Shown here: in pieces, positions 24,202-33,466 of the stretch
Numbering within the stretch: position 1 is the first letter of the stretch
Layout of the letters: each line of letters begins with the position of its first letter
Assembly: GCA_045123075.1 (NCBI GenBank)
Contig: JBGVIJ010000016.1
Location: forward strand, 1 to 64,000
Source: JAHHUH01 sp045123075
GTDB taxonomy: Bacteria > Bacillota > Negativicutes > Acidaminococcales > Acidaminococcaceae
DNA: 64,000 bases
Direction of reading: 5' to 3'
Notes under the pieces: model-generated
Databases searched by the model: none
Seen by the model: only the letters and a program-made list of their open reading frames with translations
What the model was told of the DNA's origin: nothing
Program-made: the position numbers and the translations under genes

Positions 24202-25189
24202 AAAGACTGGTGGCTTAGGTAAAGGTTTAGGTGCAATTTTTGGCGAAAACCCGACTCCCGTTGTAGAAAAGCCGGAAGTTAAAGAAATCGTCGAAGGCAC
24301 TCCCCAAGAAGTATTTACTAGAGATATCGTAGCCAACCCTTATCAACCCCGTAAAGTGTTTGATGAAGAAAAACTGCAAGAGTTGGCAGCTTCCATTAAG
24401 GAATATGGTGTAGTACAACCTTTGGTGGTACGTAAAAAAGGCAAACGTTTTGAACTTGTTGCAGGTGAACGTCGCTTGCGTGCCTCTAAATTGGCAGGTT
24501 TGAAAAAAGTTCCCGTAGTGATTAAGGAATATGACGAAACTGAGATGATGGAAATCGCTCTCATCGAAAATATCCAACGTCACGACCTGAATGCTATTGA
24601 AGAAGCCCAAGGTATTAAACGTTTGATGGAAGAATGTAAGCTTACCCAAGAACAAGTTGCTGTAAAAGTTGGCAGAAGCCGTACTGCAGTAGCAAATATC
24701 TTGCGTTTGCTTAACTTGGCGCAAGAAGTACAAGATTTGATAAGTCAAAATCTGCTTTCCATGGGTCAAGCAAAACAAATTTCTACCTTGCGTAGCGAGG
24801 AACAACAAATTTCCGTAGCGAAATCCGTTATCGAACACGGTTGGAGCGCACGTACTACTGAAGAAGTTGTTCGCGAAATGAACGCAGGCAAACAAGTGAA
24901 GATTGTCCGCGAAACTGTGAAGACTATTTTCGATAAAGAAGATAAAGGTGGCAAGAAAGTAAAAGTTAAAGACACCACCAATGATGTTTTCCATAAAGAT
25001 TTTGAAAGCAAACTGGTACAACTGTTAGGTACTAAAGTTAAGGTAAATCCCAAGGCTGATGCTAAAAAGGGTGGTACCATTGAAATTGAGTACTATTCTC
25101 CTGAAGATTTGGAAAGAATCTTCGAAGCATTGCAACCTAAAGTAGAGGTTAAACCTGTGGAAGTAGCTCCGCGCAAGTTGCACGTGTAA
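24194..25189 (+). CDS. parB: chromosome partitioning protein ParB/Spo0J
   Basis: ParB is a CTP-dependent DNA clamp that loads at parS. The N-terminal GLGKGLGAIFG is the ParA-activating peptide. The CTPase core has NPYQPRKVF, GERRLRASKL and ENIQRHDLN. The recognition region GRSRTAVANILRLLNL with LSMGQAK matches parS-type specificity rather than that of Noc. A lysine-rich linker precedes the C-terminal dimerisation domain. The ATG at 24194 lies inside the parA end (ATGAGTAA), preceded by GAGGTG. Confidence 0.97.
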   Translation: MSKKTGGLGKGLGAIFGENPTPVVEKPEVKEIVEGTPQEVFTRDIVANPYQPRKVFDEEKLQELAASIKEYGVVQPLVVRKKGKRFELVAGERRLRASKLAGLKKVPVVIKEYDETEMMEIALIENIQRHDLNAIEEAQGIKRLMEECKLTQEQVAVKVGRSRTAVANILRLLNLAQEVQDLISQNLLSMGQAKQISTLRSEEQQISVAKSVIEHGWSARTTEEVVREMNAGKQVKIVRETVKTIFDKEDKGGKKVKVKDTTNDVFHKDFESKLVQLLGTKVKVNPKADAKKGGTIEIEYYSPEDLERIFEALQPKVEVKPVEVAPRKLHV

Positions 25190-25212
25190 TTTTTAAATGA
25201 GGGGGCAGAGTA

Positions 25213-25905
25213 ATGCCTGGTTTAGGAACAATTATGAACTGCGCCGCGATTGTGGTAGGTTCCTTGGTTGGCGTAGTCTTGAAACGAGGCTTGCCGGAAA
25301 AATGGCAACAGACTATGATGAGTGGCATTGCTTTGTGTATTGTGGTTATCGGCTTGCAAATGGCGATGAAGACAAATAACATCATTATTACTATTTGTAG
25401 TTTAGTGCTTGGTGCCATCATTGGCGAAAGTATTGATATTGAACTGCGTATGCAACGCTTAGGCGATTGGGTTGGCGGAAAGGTTGCGAAAGGCGACGCT
25501 TCCGTAGCGGCGAAGATTGCTGAAGGCTTTGTAAATGCTTCCATTTTGTTTTGCACCGGTGCGATGGCGATTGTTGGTAGTGTCCAAGACGGTATTTTGG
25601 GTGACCATACTACACTTTTCGCCAAAGGAACGCTGGACGGCATCATTTCTATGATTTTAGCGGCGAATGTTGGTATTGGCGTAATGTTCAGCGCTGTGAG
25701 CGTAGGCATTTACCAAGGCAGCATTACTGCTCTGGCGGGCGTTGTAGAGCCTTACGTAACACCGCAAATTTTGGCGGAAGTTACTGCTGCCGGCGGTGTG
25801 ATGATTATGGCGATAGGTACTAATATGCTGCACGTAACTAAGGTTAGAATTGCGAACTTGCTTCCGGGAATGATTCCTGCAGCAATCCTCGCAGTATATT
25901 TTTAA
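25213..25905 (+). CDS. DUF554 family membrane protein
   Basis: The 230-residue hydrophobic protein has about six to seven membrane segments and the DUF554 pattern MPGLGTIMNCAAIVVGSLVG, LVLGAIIGE and GAMAIVGSVQDG. Its function is unknown. It follows parB by 23 bases with a GAGGGGGCAG ribosome site and is probably cotranscribed with parAB, an arrangement that recurs in related genomes according to my memory of the family. Confidence 0.88.
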   Translation: MPGLGTIMNCAAIVVGSLVGVVLKRGLPEKWQQTMMSGIALCIVVIGLQMAMKTNNIIITICSLVLGAIIGESIDIELRMQRLGDWVGGKVAKGDASVAAKIAEGFVNASILFCTGAMAIVGSVQDGILGDHTTLFAKGTLDGIISMILAANVGIGVMFSAVSVGIYQGSITALAGVVEPYVTPQILAEVTAAGGVMIMAIGTNMLHVTKVRIANLLPGMIPAAILAVYF

Positions 25906-25919
25906 AAATAGGTAAAGAA

Positions 25920-25949
25920 AAAGGCTATGCGTTGTTTCGCATAGCCTTT
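25920..25949. terminator. bidirectional terminator
   Basis: The twelve-base stem AAAGGCTATGCG/CGCATAGCCTTT separates convergent genes, with T tracts on both strands. Confidence 0.9.
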
Positions 25950-25960
25950 AATTTTTTAGA

Positions 25961-26374
25961 TTATTCAGGTTTGAAGAGTTTTAATAAAACGTACAAAGTA
26001 CCTGCGCTCATAAAGTAGCGGAACCAAAGTTGTCCGTAAACGAAGCCAAGTTTATCTACAACGTAAGTTCCGTAAATGCGAAAACGCAGTCCCACAGTTT
26101 CCAAGATGGAAAGGGTGAGCAGGAAGAAGCCCGGATGCCAAGTTGCTTCATCGCACATCAGATAGATACAATATAATAGGAAGAAAATATCAACACCCAG
26201 GAAGAAAAAGAAGCGTAGACTAGTTTTATCCATATATATAATTTGTTTAGAGCTAGGGTTTTTACGACGGTGATCTAAAATTTGCTCAATTTGGTGTAAG
26301 AAATAAGCAATCTCTCTGTAGTTCATAAAAGAATACATTTTCAAACAAATGAAAAATAAAGGTATGAATTGCAT
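25961..26374 (-). CDS. hypothetical membrane protein
   Basis: This 137-residue protein has three or four hydrophobic segments (an N-terminal LFFICL region, FFFFLGVDIFFLLYCIYL, GFFLLTLSILETVGL and a C-terminal TLYVLLKLF). A short basic stretch (ILDHRRKNPSSKQ) lies between the first two. I recognise no family. The ATG is preceded by GAGAGGTAAATT. It is a single gene facing parAB. Confidence 0.65.
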   Translation of the reverse strand: MQFIPLFFICLKMYSFMNYREIAYFLHQIEQILDHRRKNPSSKQIIYMDKTSLRFFFFLGVDIFFLLYCIYLMCDEATWHPGFFLLTLSILETVGLRFRIYGTYVVDKLGFVYGQLWFRYFMSAGTLYVLLKLFKPE

Positions 26375-26682
26375 AATTTACCTCTCAAAAATTAATGTAT
26401 ACATTATACATTAAAAGTATCATTTGCGCTAGTTGCTAACAAAGTAAAAATAATGGACATTTTGAAAATAAAAGTTTATTCGGAGAAGACATAAAAGCTA
26501 ATTTTATAAAAAATGTACCAGTTTTTTAGGAATAATGGGCGAGTTTATAACGATTTTAGGAGTTTAGTTGACAAAAGTGTGAGGTTATCGTTATAATAGT
26601 GAACATAAGTTATTATAGTGGAGAGAGACAAATGATTACCACTATATAATAAGAAAAATTCACCAGAAAAGGGGATATTGTT
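26375..26682. other. intergenic region with the liv promoter and leader hairpin
   Basis: This 308-base stretch holds no gene that I can support. It contains the liv promoter and, between promoter and start, an imperfect hairpin (about 26611-26621 with 26639-26651). Confidence 0.6.
26568..26597 (+). promoter_or_regulatory. promoter of the branched-chain amino-acid transporter operon
   Basis: TTGACA (26568-26573) and TATAAT (26592-26597) are spaced by 18 bases. Confidence 0.8.
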
Positions 26683-27855
26683 ATGAAAAAATGGAAAAAA
26701 TATGCTACCGCAGCATTAGCAGCAATGGTTTGCGCTTCCGTATTGGCAGGTTGCGGCGGTAAAAAAGAAGAAGCTAAAGCTAACGAAATCAAAATCGGTG
26801 CTTCCTTCGAGTTGACCGGTAACGTTGCTAACTATGGTAAAGCAATTTTGTCCGGCGCTAAAATGGCATTTGACGAAGCTAACGCTAAAGGCGGCGTTCT
26901 CGGCAAAAAAATCGTAGTTATCGAATCCGATAACAAATCCGAACCGTCCGAATCCGGTAACTCCATTACCAAATTGGTAACCCAAGATAAAGTTGTTGCT
27001 ATCGTTGGACCTGCTACCTCCGGTTGCGTAGCTGCAGGTTCCCCGATTACCGAAGCTAACAAAATTCCTCACATTGCTCCGTCCGGTACCGCTCCTGGTC
27101 TGACCGTTGACAACAATGGCAAAGTTAAACCGTTCATGTTCCGCGCTTGCTTCATTGATCCGTTCCAAGGTCAAGTTATGGCTCACTTTGCTTCCAACAC
27201 CTTGAAAGTTAAAAATGTAGCAATCCTTATGGACTCTTCCTCTGACTACTCCAAAGGCTTGGCTCAAGTATTCCAAGAAACCTTGGAAAAAGCTGGCGGC
27301 AAAATCGTAACCAAAGAAGCATTCCTCTCCAAAGACTTGGACTTCAAAGCTTCCTTGACCAAAATCAAAGCTACCAATCCGGAAGCAGTTTATGTTCCTG
27401 GTTACTATGAAGAAGTTTCCAAAATCATCAAACAAGCTCGTGAAATCGGCTTAGACGTTCCGATGATGGGCTGCGACGGTTGGGAATCTCCGAAACTGGC
27501 TGAAATCGCTGGTAAAGACGCTCTGAACAACTGCTACTATGTATCTGCATTCTCCGCACAAGATACCGATCCTTCTGTACAAGCATTCATCAAAGCTTAC
27601 AAAGAAAAATATCAAAAAGATCCGGACATCTTCGCTATGCAAGGCTACAACGCTGGCTTAGTAGTTGTTGACTCCATTAAACGCGCTAACTCCACCGACG
27701 GTACTGCAATTGCTAAAGCAATGGCTGAAACTAAAGACCTCCCGGTAGCAAGCGGCAAATTGACCTATGATGCTAACCACAACCCGATTATCAGTGCTTT
27801 GATTATCTCCTTGGACGGCGGCGTTCCTTCCTTGAAAGAAAAAATCAGCCTCTAA
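26683..27855 (+). CDS. livJ: branched-chain amino-acid ABC transporter substrate-binding lipoprotein (first copy)
   Basis: The lipoprotein signal ends at VLAGCGG, so the mature protein is anchored at the outer face of the membrane. The rest is a type I periplasmic-binding fold of the Leu/Ile/Val group: IKIGASFELTGNVANYG, GVLGKKIVV, QDKVVAIVGPATSG, DYSKGLAQVF. The length (390 residues) is usual. It delivers the ligand to LivHMGF encoded downstream. A hairpin after it probably lowers read-through, so the binding protein is made in excess. The second copy follows at once. The actual ligand may be another amino acid or amide. Confidence 0.93.
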   Translation: MKKWKKYATAALAAMVCASVLAGCGGKKEEAKANEIKIGASFELTGNVANYGKAILSGAKMAFDEANAKGGVLGKKIVVIESDNKSEPSESGNSITKLVTQDKVVAIVGPATSGCVAAGSPITEANKIPHIAPSGTAPGLTVDNNGKVKPFMFRACFIDPFQGQVMAHFASNTLKVKNVAILMDSSSDYSKGLAQVFQETLEKAGGKIVTKEAFLSKDLDFKASLTKIKATNPEAVYVPGYYEEVSKIIKQAREIGLDVPMMGCDGWESPKLAEIAGKDALNNCYYVSAFSAQDTDPSVQAFIKAYKEKYQKDPDIFAMQGYNAGLVVVDSIKRANSTDGTAIAKAMAETKDLPVASGKLTYDANHNPIISALIISLDGGVPSLKEKISL

Positions 27856-27901
27856 TTCTAAGTTGGTCTAAAAATTTACAAATAAAATTTAATGGTTCAT
27901 C

Positions 27902-27940
27902 TATAAAAGGCATGCGTAAAACCATGCCTTTTATAATAAA
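27902..27940 (+). terminator. hairpin after the first livJ
   Basis: A thirteen-base stem (27902-27914 with 27923-27935) lies between the two livJ copies. The T tract is short, so partial termination or mRNA protection is likely. Confidence 0.65.
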
Positions 27941-27961
27941 TGTTTTGAGGGGGATTACATT

Positions 27962-29134
27962 ATGAAAAGAGTGAATAAGTTACTATCTGTATTGGCTGCA
28001 GGCGTTTTGTTTGCAGGTGCACTTGCTGGTTGCGGTGGTTCTAAAGAAGCTAAACAAGATACCATCAAAATTGGCGGTTGCTTAGAAATGACCGGTGGCA
28101 GTGCAAGCTTCGGTATTTCTTCTAAAAATGGTATCGAACTGGCTCTGAAAAATGTTAATCAAAAAGGCGTGCTGGGCGGTAAAAAAGTAGAGTTGGTTGT
28201 AGCAGATAATAAATCTGAAGCATCCGAAGCCCTCAACGCAATGCAAAAATTAATTTCTCAAGATAAGGTTGTTGCTGTTATCGGTCCTAACCTGTCTTCT
28301 GCATGTATTGCTTCTAGCGCTATTAACAATGCTGGCAAAGTTATGGCTATTTCTCCGTTAGGAACTAACCCGGACGTAACTGTTGATCCTAAGACCGGAA
28401 AAACTAGAGAATATAATTTCCGTGCTTGCTTCATCGATCCGTTCCAAGGTACTGTAATGGCTAACTTCGCTGCTAAGGAAATGGGTCTGAAACGTGCTGC
28501 TATCATGATTGATAACACCAGTGACTATTCCAAAGGCTTGGCACAATTCTTCAAAGAAAACTTCGTGAAAAATGGTTGCGAAGTAGTTGCTGAAGAAGCA
28601 TATTTGCAAAAAGATACAGACTTTAAATCCACTCTTACCAAAGTCAAAGCTGCTAACCCGGACTTCATCTATGTTCCCGGTTACTACCAAGAAGTTGGTT
28701 TGATTATTAAACAAGCTCGTGAAATCGGCTTGAATATTGCTATCGCAGGTGGCGACGGTTGGGATAGTGCTAAACTTCCTGAAATCGCTGGCAAAGAAGC
28801 CCTCAACGGTACTTTCTTCTGCAACCTGTATTCTCCGGACGATACTTCCGATATGAACAAAAACTTCGTTGCTGAATATCAAAAAATGTTCAACATGAAA
28901 CCCGACGTTTTTGCTGCTCTGGCTCATGATTCCGCTATGGCAATCGTACAAAGTGTTGAAAATGCAAAATCTGCTGATCCTGCCAAAGTTGCTGAAGCTA
29001 TGGCAAAAATCAAAGATTTGCAAGGTGTATCCGGTGCACTTACTTTTGATGATAAACACAACCCGATTAAGAGTGCAGTTATCATCGAACACGTTGATGG
29101 TAAACAAACCTTCAAAACTAAAATTAATCCTTGA
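27962..29134 (+). CDS. livJ: branched-chain amino-acid ABC transporter substrate-binding lipoprotein (second copy)
   Basis: This is a 390-residue paralogue of the preceding protein and has the same architecture: lipobox LAGCGG, IKIGGCLEMTGGSASFG, GVLGGKKVEL, DKVVAVIGPN and DYSKGLAQFF. Long blocks such as RACFIDPFQGTVMA are nearly identical to the first copy, while ligand-facing loops differ (ISPLGTNPDVTV against the first copy's APSGTAPGLTV). The pair therefore probably binds overlapping but different ligands for one permease. It starts after TTTTGAGGGGGATTACATT. Confidence 0.93.
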   Translation: MKRVNKLLSVLAAGVLFAGALAGCGGSKEAKQDTIKIGGCLEMTGGSASFGISSKNGIELALKNVNQKGVLGGKKVELVVADNKSEASEALNAMQKLISQDKVVAVIGPNLSSACIASSAINNAGKVMAISPLGTNPDVTVDPKTGKTREYNFRACFIDPFQGTVMANFAAKEMGLKRAAIMIDNTSDYSKGLAQFFKENFVKNGCEVVAEEAYLQKDTDFKSTLTKVKAANPDFIYVPGYYQEVGLIIKQAREIGLNIAIAGGDGWDSAKLPEIAGKEALNGTFFCNLYSPDDTSDMNKNFVAEYQKMFNMKPDVFAALAHDSAMAIVQSVENAKSADPAKVAEAMAKIKDLQGVSGALTFDDKHNPIKSAVIIEHVDGKQTFKTKINP

Positions 29135-29161
29135 TAACTACAACGCTTAAACATTAAAAAT

Positions 29162-29195
29162 AAGGCTGTTGTCCTTAAACAACAGCCTTTCAATC
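29162..29195 (+). terminator. hairpin between livJ and livH
   Basis: The stem AAGGCTGTTG/CAACAGCCTT is followed by TTCAATCATTTC. The weak T tract suggests attenuation rather than full termination. Confidence 0.6.
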
Positions 29196-29215
29196 ATTTC
29201 TTAGGGAGGGTAATT

Positions 29216-30106
29216 ATGGATAACTTTATGCAGCAGTTTTGCCAACAGCTGATTAATGGTATTTCCTTGGGCAGTATCTACGCCCTGATTGCATTAGGTT
29301 ATACTATGATTTACGGTATCATCAAGCTTATCAACTTTGCTCATGGTGATATCTATATGATCGGCGCATATTTTGGTTTCTTTGCTACTACTCAATTAGG
29401 CGTGGGCTTTATTCCCGCAATCATTATCGCAATGGCAGGTGCAGCTGTTGTTGGTATTATTATCGAACGCATTGCTTATAGACCGATGCGTAACGCACCT
29501 CGTATCGCAATCTTAATCACCGCAATCGGTGTATCCTTCTTGCTTGAATATGGCATGATTTTATTTGTTTCTCCGCAACCGCGTACTTTCCCGGCAGTAT
29601 TCACTCCGACTGTTTACCATATGGGACCCTTGGTTGCTAATAGTCAACAATTGGTAATTTTGATTAGTGCTCTCATTTTGATGGTTACTCTGTCTTACAT
29701 CGTAAACAGCACTAAAGCAGGTAAAGCAATGCGTGCGGTATCCTTTGACGCTGACGCAGCAAGACTCATGGGCATCAACATCGATAAAGTTATTTCCATG
29801 ACTTTTGCTTTGGGTAGTGCATTGGCAGCAGCAGGCGGCGTACTTGTTGGTGTTTACTATAACTCCATCGACCCGCTGATGGGTATGATGCCCGGTCTGA
29901 AAGCATTCGTTGCGGCAGTACTTGGTGGTATCGGTATTATCCCCGGCGCTATGATGGGTGGTATTATCCTTGGTGTAGTAGAAGCTATGGTAAGTGGCTT
30001 CTTGTCTTCCACCTTCCGTGATGCTGCAGCTTTCGGCATCTTGATTTTGATTTTGCTGTACAAACCCGCTGGCTTGCTTGGCAAAAACATCCGTGAGAAA
30101 GTGTAG
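29216..30106 (+). CDS. livH: branched-chain amino-acid ABC transporter permease LivH
   Basis: LivH is one of two membrane subunits of the transporter. The 296-residue protein has about eight hydrophobic segments and the family signatures GSIYALIALGYTMIYGIIKLINFAHGD, GINIDKVISMTFALGSALAAAGGVL and the C-terminal LLYKPAGLLG. It starts after TTAGGGAGGGTAATT and is followed by livM nine bases after its stop. Confidence 0.96.
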   Translation: MDNFMQQFCQQLINGISLGSIYALIALGYTMIYGIIKLINFAHGDIYMIGAYFGFFATTQLGVGFIPAIIIAMAGAAVVGIIIERIAYRPMRNAPRIAILITAIGVSFLLEYGMILFVSPQPRTFPAVFTPTVYHMGPLVANSQQLVILISALILMVTLSYIVNSTKAGKAMRAVSFDADAARLMGINIDKVISMTFALGSALAAAGGVLVGVYYNSIDPLMGMMPGLKAFVAAVLGGIGIIPGAMMGGIILGVVEAMVSGFLSSTFRDAAAFGILILILLYKPAGLLGKNIREKV

Positions 30107-30115
30107 GTGGTCAGT

Positions 30116-31051
30116 ATGAATCAAGTAAGAAAATACGACTTAACCATTTTCGCTATCTTGGCGGCTGCCTTTGCTGTATTGCAAGGCTGTATCTTTACCG
30201 GTCTTATCGGTCCCTTCTGGGAACTGAACATTATCCTCATCTGTATTAACATCATCTTGGCAGTAAGCTTGAACCTGATTAACGGTTACACCGGTCAATT
30301 CTCCATTGGTCACGCAGGCTTTATGGCAGTTGGGGCTTACACCAGTGCTGTTATTACTGTAAAACTTGGTTTATCTTTTGAACTTGGTCTTGTTGTTGCA
30401 ACTTTGTCCGCAGGTTTGTTGGGTTTCCTTATCGGTTTGCCTACCTTGCGTTTGAATGGTGACTATCTTGCAATCGCAACTCTTGGTTTAGGTGAAATTA
30501 TCCGTATCTGCATCCTGAACATTGATTACGTTGGCGGCGCTTCCGGTTTGATGGGCATTCCCCGTTTGACCACCTTCGCTTATGTATTCTGGATTATGGT
30601 TGCAATTATTTTCTTCATCAAAAACTTCAAGAACTCTGCTCCCGGTCGTTGCTGCTTGGCAATTCGTGAAAACGAAATCGCAGCAGACACCATGGGTATT
30701 AACACTACTAAATATAAAGTATTGGCGTTCACCTTGGGTGCTTCTTTCGCAGGTACTGCGGGCGCACTGTTCAGCCACTACTTCTTCCTGGCGCATCCCG
30801 CGTCCTTCACCTTCATGCGTTCCTTCGATATTCTGACTATGGTTGTATTGGGTGGTTTGGGTTCTATGATTGGCTCCATTACTGGTGCAATCCTCTTGAC
30901 CTTCATCTCCGCATTCTTGTCCGACTTCCCCGAATGGCGTATGATTATCTATTCCGTTACCATGATTATCCTGATGCTCCGTCGTCCCCAAGGCTTGTTT
31001 GGTAACAAAGAACTTAGCATTAAATGTTTTGGCTTGGGAGGTAAGAAATAA
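30116..31051 (+). CDS. livM: branched-chain amino-acid ABC transporter permease LivM
   Basis: LivM is the second membrane subunit. It shows NIILAVSLNLINGYTGQFSIGHAGFMAVGAY, GLPTLRLNGDYLAIATLG, RENEIAADTMGI and a C-terminal RRPQGLFG. The frame opens nine bases earlier with GTG, but the ATG at 30116 has AGGTGG upstream. Its stop shares one base with the livG start (TAATG). Confidence 0.96.
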   Translation: MNQVRKYDLTIFAILAAAFAVLQGCIFTGLIGPFWELNIILICINIILAVSLNLINGYTGQFSIGHAGFMAVGAYTSAVITVKLGLSFELGLVVATLSAGLLGFLIGLPTLRLNGDYLAIATLGLGEIIRICILNIDYVGGASGLMGIPRLTTFAYVFWIMVAIIFFIKNFKNSAPGRCCLAIRENEIAADTMGINTTKYKVLAFTLGASFAGTAGALFSHYFFLAHPASFTFMRSFDILTMVVLGGLGSMIGSITGAILLTFISAFLSDFPEWRMIIYSVTMIILMLRRPQGLFGNKELSIKCFGLGGKK

Positions 31052-31824
31052 TGGCAGAACTGCTTAAAGTAAATGACATTTCCATGGTCTTTGGTGGTTT
31101 GCGTGCAGTTTCCAACCTTACCATGCATATTGATCATGGCGAATTGATTGGTCTTATCGGCCCTAACGGTGCTGGTAAAACTACTGCGTTCAACATGATT
31201 ACCGGTGTATATACTCCGACTGAAGGCGAAGTTTATTTCAATGGCGAAAAGAGTAGCGGTAAAAAATCTTACCAAGTTACCCAAATGGGTATGGCTCGTA
31301 CTTTCCAAAACATTCGCTTGTTCTCCGAATTGAGTGTTATCGACAACGTAAAAATTGCTTATAACATGCACGTTTCCTACAATATGTTTGATGCAATCGT
31401 TCGCGATAAAAAATACATTAAAGAAGAAGAAATGATTACTCAAAAGGCTCTTGACCTTTTAAAAATCTTCCACTTGGAAGATAAAGCTTACGAAGTTGCG
31501 AAAAATCTTCCCTACGGTGAACAACGCCGCTTGGAAATTGCTCGCGCTTTGGCAACTGAACCGAAACTTTTGTTGTTGGATGAACCTGCTGCAGGTATGA
31601 ACCCCCAAGAAACTAAAGAGCTTATGGAAATGATTCGTTGGATTCGTGAAAAATTTGACTTGTCCATCCTTTTGATTGAACATGATATGAGCTTGGTAAT
31701 GGGTGTTTGCGAACGCATCTATGTTCTTGAATATGGTTGCTTGATTGCAGAAGGCACTCCTGACGAAATTAAAAATAACAAACGCGTTATTGAAGCATAT
31801 CTGGGCGAGGAGGTAATCAACTAA
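31051..31824 (+). CDS. livG: branched-chain amino-acid ABC transporter ATPase LivG
   Basis: This cytoplasmic ATPase has Walker A GPNGAGKTT, a signature block YGEQRRLEIARAL in which LSGGQ is replaced by LPYGEQ (as is normal for LivG), and Walker B LLLLDEPAAGMNP. Length is 257 residues. It overlaps livM and livF by one base each. Confidence 0.96.
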   Translation: MAELLKVNDISMVFGGLRAVSNLTMHIDHGELIGLIGPNGAGKTTAFNMITGVYTPTEGEVYFNGEKSSGKKSYQVTQMGMARTFQNIRLFSELSVIDNVKIAYNMHVSYNMFDAIVRDKKYIKEEEMITQKALDLLKIFHLEDKAYEVAKNLPYGEQRRLEIARALATEPKLLLLDEPAAGMNPQETKELMEMIRWIREKFDLSILLIEHDMSLVMGVCERIYVLEYGCLIAEGTPDEIKNNKRVIEAYLGEEVIN

Positions 31825-32528
31825 TGTTAAGAGTTGAAGATATCAATGTCTATTACGGCGCGATTCACGCTATTAAAGGCATCAGCCTGGAAGTTAATGA
31901 CGGTGAAATCGTTGCACTGATTGGTTCTAACGGTGCAGGTAAATCTACCACCTTGCGTACCATCTCCGGTCTTATGAAACCTAAAACCGGTAGAATCATG
32001 TACGACGGTGAAGATATTACCGGTGTTCCTGCTCACAAAATTGTAGGCAAAGGCTTGTGCCAAGTTCCCGAAGGCCGTCACGTTTTCGCAAACTTGACCG
32101 TTTTGGAAAACTTGGAATTGGGCGCATACTTGCGTACCGATAAAGAAGGTATTGCGAAAGATATGGAAATGGTATTTGAAAAGTTTCCTCGTTTGCTAGA
32201 ACGTAAAAACCAACTTTCCGGTACTCTTTCCGGTGGTGAACAACAAATGCTGGCAATGGCACGTGCTTTGATGAGCCGTCCGAAACTGCTCTTGTTGGAC
32301 GAACCTTCCATGGGTTTGGCACCGCTCTTGATTAAAGAAATTTTCAATATCATCAAAGAAATTAACGCAGGCGGCACCACCGTACTGCTCGTAGAACAAA
32401 ACGCAAATATGGCTTTGTCCATTGCTGATAAGGCATACGTTCTGGAAACCGGTCGTATCACCTTAAGCGGTACTGCTGCAGAACTGGCAAGCAGTGAAGA
32501 AGTACGCAAAGCATATCTTGGCGGTTAA
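31824..32528 (+). CDS. livF: branched-chain amino-acid ABC transporter ATPase LivF
   Basis: The second ATPase has Walker A GSNGAGKST, signature LSGGEQQMLAMARALM and Walker B LLLLDEPSMGLAP. Length is 234 residues. It completes the LivHMGF transporter. The CBS-ACT gene starts 21 bases downstream. Confidence 0.96.
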   Translation: MLRVEDINVYYGAIHAIKGISLEVNDGEIVALIGSNGAGKSTTLRTISGLMKPKTGRIMYDGEDITGVPAHKIVGKGLCQVPEGRHVFANLTVLENLELGAYLRTDKEGIAKDMEMVFEKFPRLLERKNQLSGTLSGGEQQMLAMARALMSRPKLLLLDEPSMGLAPLLIKEIFNIIKEINAGGTTVLLVEQNANMALSIADKAYVLETGRITLSGTAAELASSEEVRKAYLGG

Positions 32529-32549
32529 TATAAAGGAGAGTGTTAAAAA

Positions 32550-33209
32550 ATGTTAGTTAAAGATTTTATGACTCCTGTAGTTGTAACCGTTCGTGAAGAC
32601 CAATCCATGTTGGAAGCTCGCGAAACTATGCGTGGCAAAAACCTCAACAGCCTTCCCGTTGTTGACGATTTGAAACGCGTTCGTGGTATCATCACCGCTG
32701 AAGATATTGGTAAAGCTTCTCCCAGTGATGCAAGCACCTTGTCCCGTTACGAAGCAAACTACCTCTTGGGTCGTTTGAAAGTAAAAGACATCATGAGCCG
32801 CACCGTTATTACCGTTGAAGCTGACGATACCATCGAATATGTTGCTTGGAAATTGTACAAACATAGAGTTAATGCATTGCCCGTTGTTGACGAAAACAAC
32901 AAATTGGTAGGCATCATCTCTCAAACCGACATTTTCCGTGCATTCGTAGAAATTATGTCCATGGATCGTAGCTGCACTCGTATTACCTTTGACGCAAGCG
33001 ATAAAGTAGGTGTTGTTGCAGAAGTTTCCAACCTCTTCAAAGAAGCAGGCATCAACATTATTTCCATCGTTAGCCGTCAATTGGCAGATTGCGCTGCTGA
33101 AGTTGTTGTTCGTGCTGACTTGAGAGAACACGGCTTGGGCATCATCGAAAGCATCCGCGAAGCAGGTTACACCATTACCAGCATTGAAACCTACGAAGGT
33201 GTTGAATAA
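32550..33209 (+). CDS. tandem CBS plus ACT domain protein (AcuB-like)
   Basis: The 219-residue protein has two CBS domains (VKDFMTPVVVTV and VKDIMSRTVITVEADD) and a C-terminal ACT domain (DKVGVVAEVSNLFKEAGINIISI). CBS pairs sense adenine nucleotides, and ACT domains usually sense amino acids. The layout matches AcuB-type proteins. Being the last full gene of the liv cluster, it may sense the imported amino acid and energy charge, but that is inference. The start follows AAAGGAGAGTGTTAAAA. Confidence 0.88.
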   Translation: MLVKDFMTPVVVTVREDQSMLEARETMRGKNLNSLPVVDDLKRVRGIITAEDIGKASPSDASTLSRYEANYLLGRLKVKDIMSRTVITVEADDTIEYVAWKLYKHRVNALPVVDENNKLVGIISQTDIFRAFVEIMSMDRSCTRITFDASDKVGVVAEVSNLFKEAGINIISIVSRQLADCAAEVVVRADLREHGLGIIESIREAGYTITSIETYEGVE

Positions 33210-33210
33210 G

Positions 33211-33405
33211 ATGCTAAAAGGCGTTACCTTTCACATTGGTGATGTAGTTGTTATGAAGAAAGCACATCCTTGTGGTAGTAACCAATGGGAAATTACCAGA
33301 ACAGGTATGGATTTTGGTATGAAATGCTGTGGTTGTGGTCACTTCGTAATGATTCCCCGTGTGAAATTTGAAAAGTCTGTTAAGTCCATAGTACCTAAAG
33401 AATAA
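33211..33405 (+). CDS. DUF951 family protein
   Basis: The 64-residue protein carries the DUF951 signature VVMKKAHPCGSNQWEI and MKCCGCGHFVMIPRVKFEKSVK. The cysteines suggest a zinc ribbon. The ATG at 33211 begins one base after the CBS-ACT stop. A longer frame extends back into that gene but has no ribosome site. The function is unknown; in Firmicutes it commonly occurs near ychF, which lies 1.6 kb away here. Confidence 0.9.
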   Translation: MLKGVTFHIGDVVVMKKAHPCGSNQWEITRTGMDFGMKCCGCGHFVMIPRVKFEKSVKSIVPKE

Positions 33406-33407
33406 AG

Positions 33408-33440
33408 AAAACGCAGTTCCGATTGGAACTGCGTTTTTTG
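33408..33440. terminator. bidirectional terminator
   Basis: The stem AAAACGCAGTTCC/GGAACTGCGTTTT (33408-33420 with 33425-33437) lies between convergent genes and has T tracts on both strands. Confidence 0.9.
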
Positions 33441-33466
33441 TCGTTTAAATAGTTTTTAGTTTTAAA

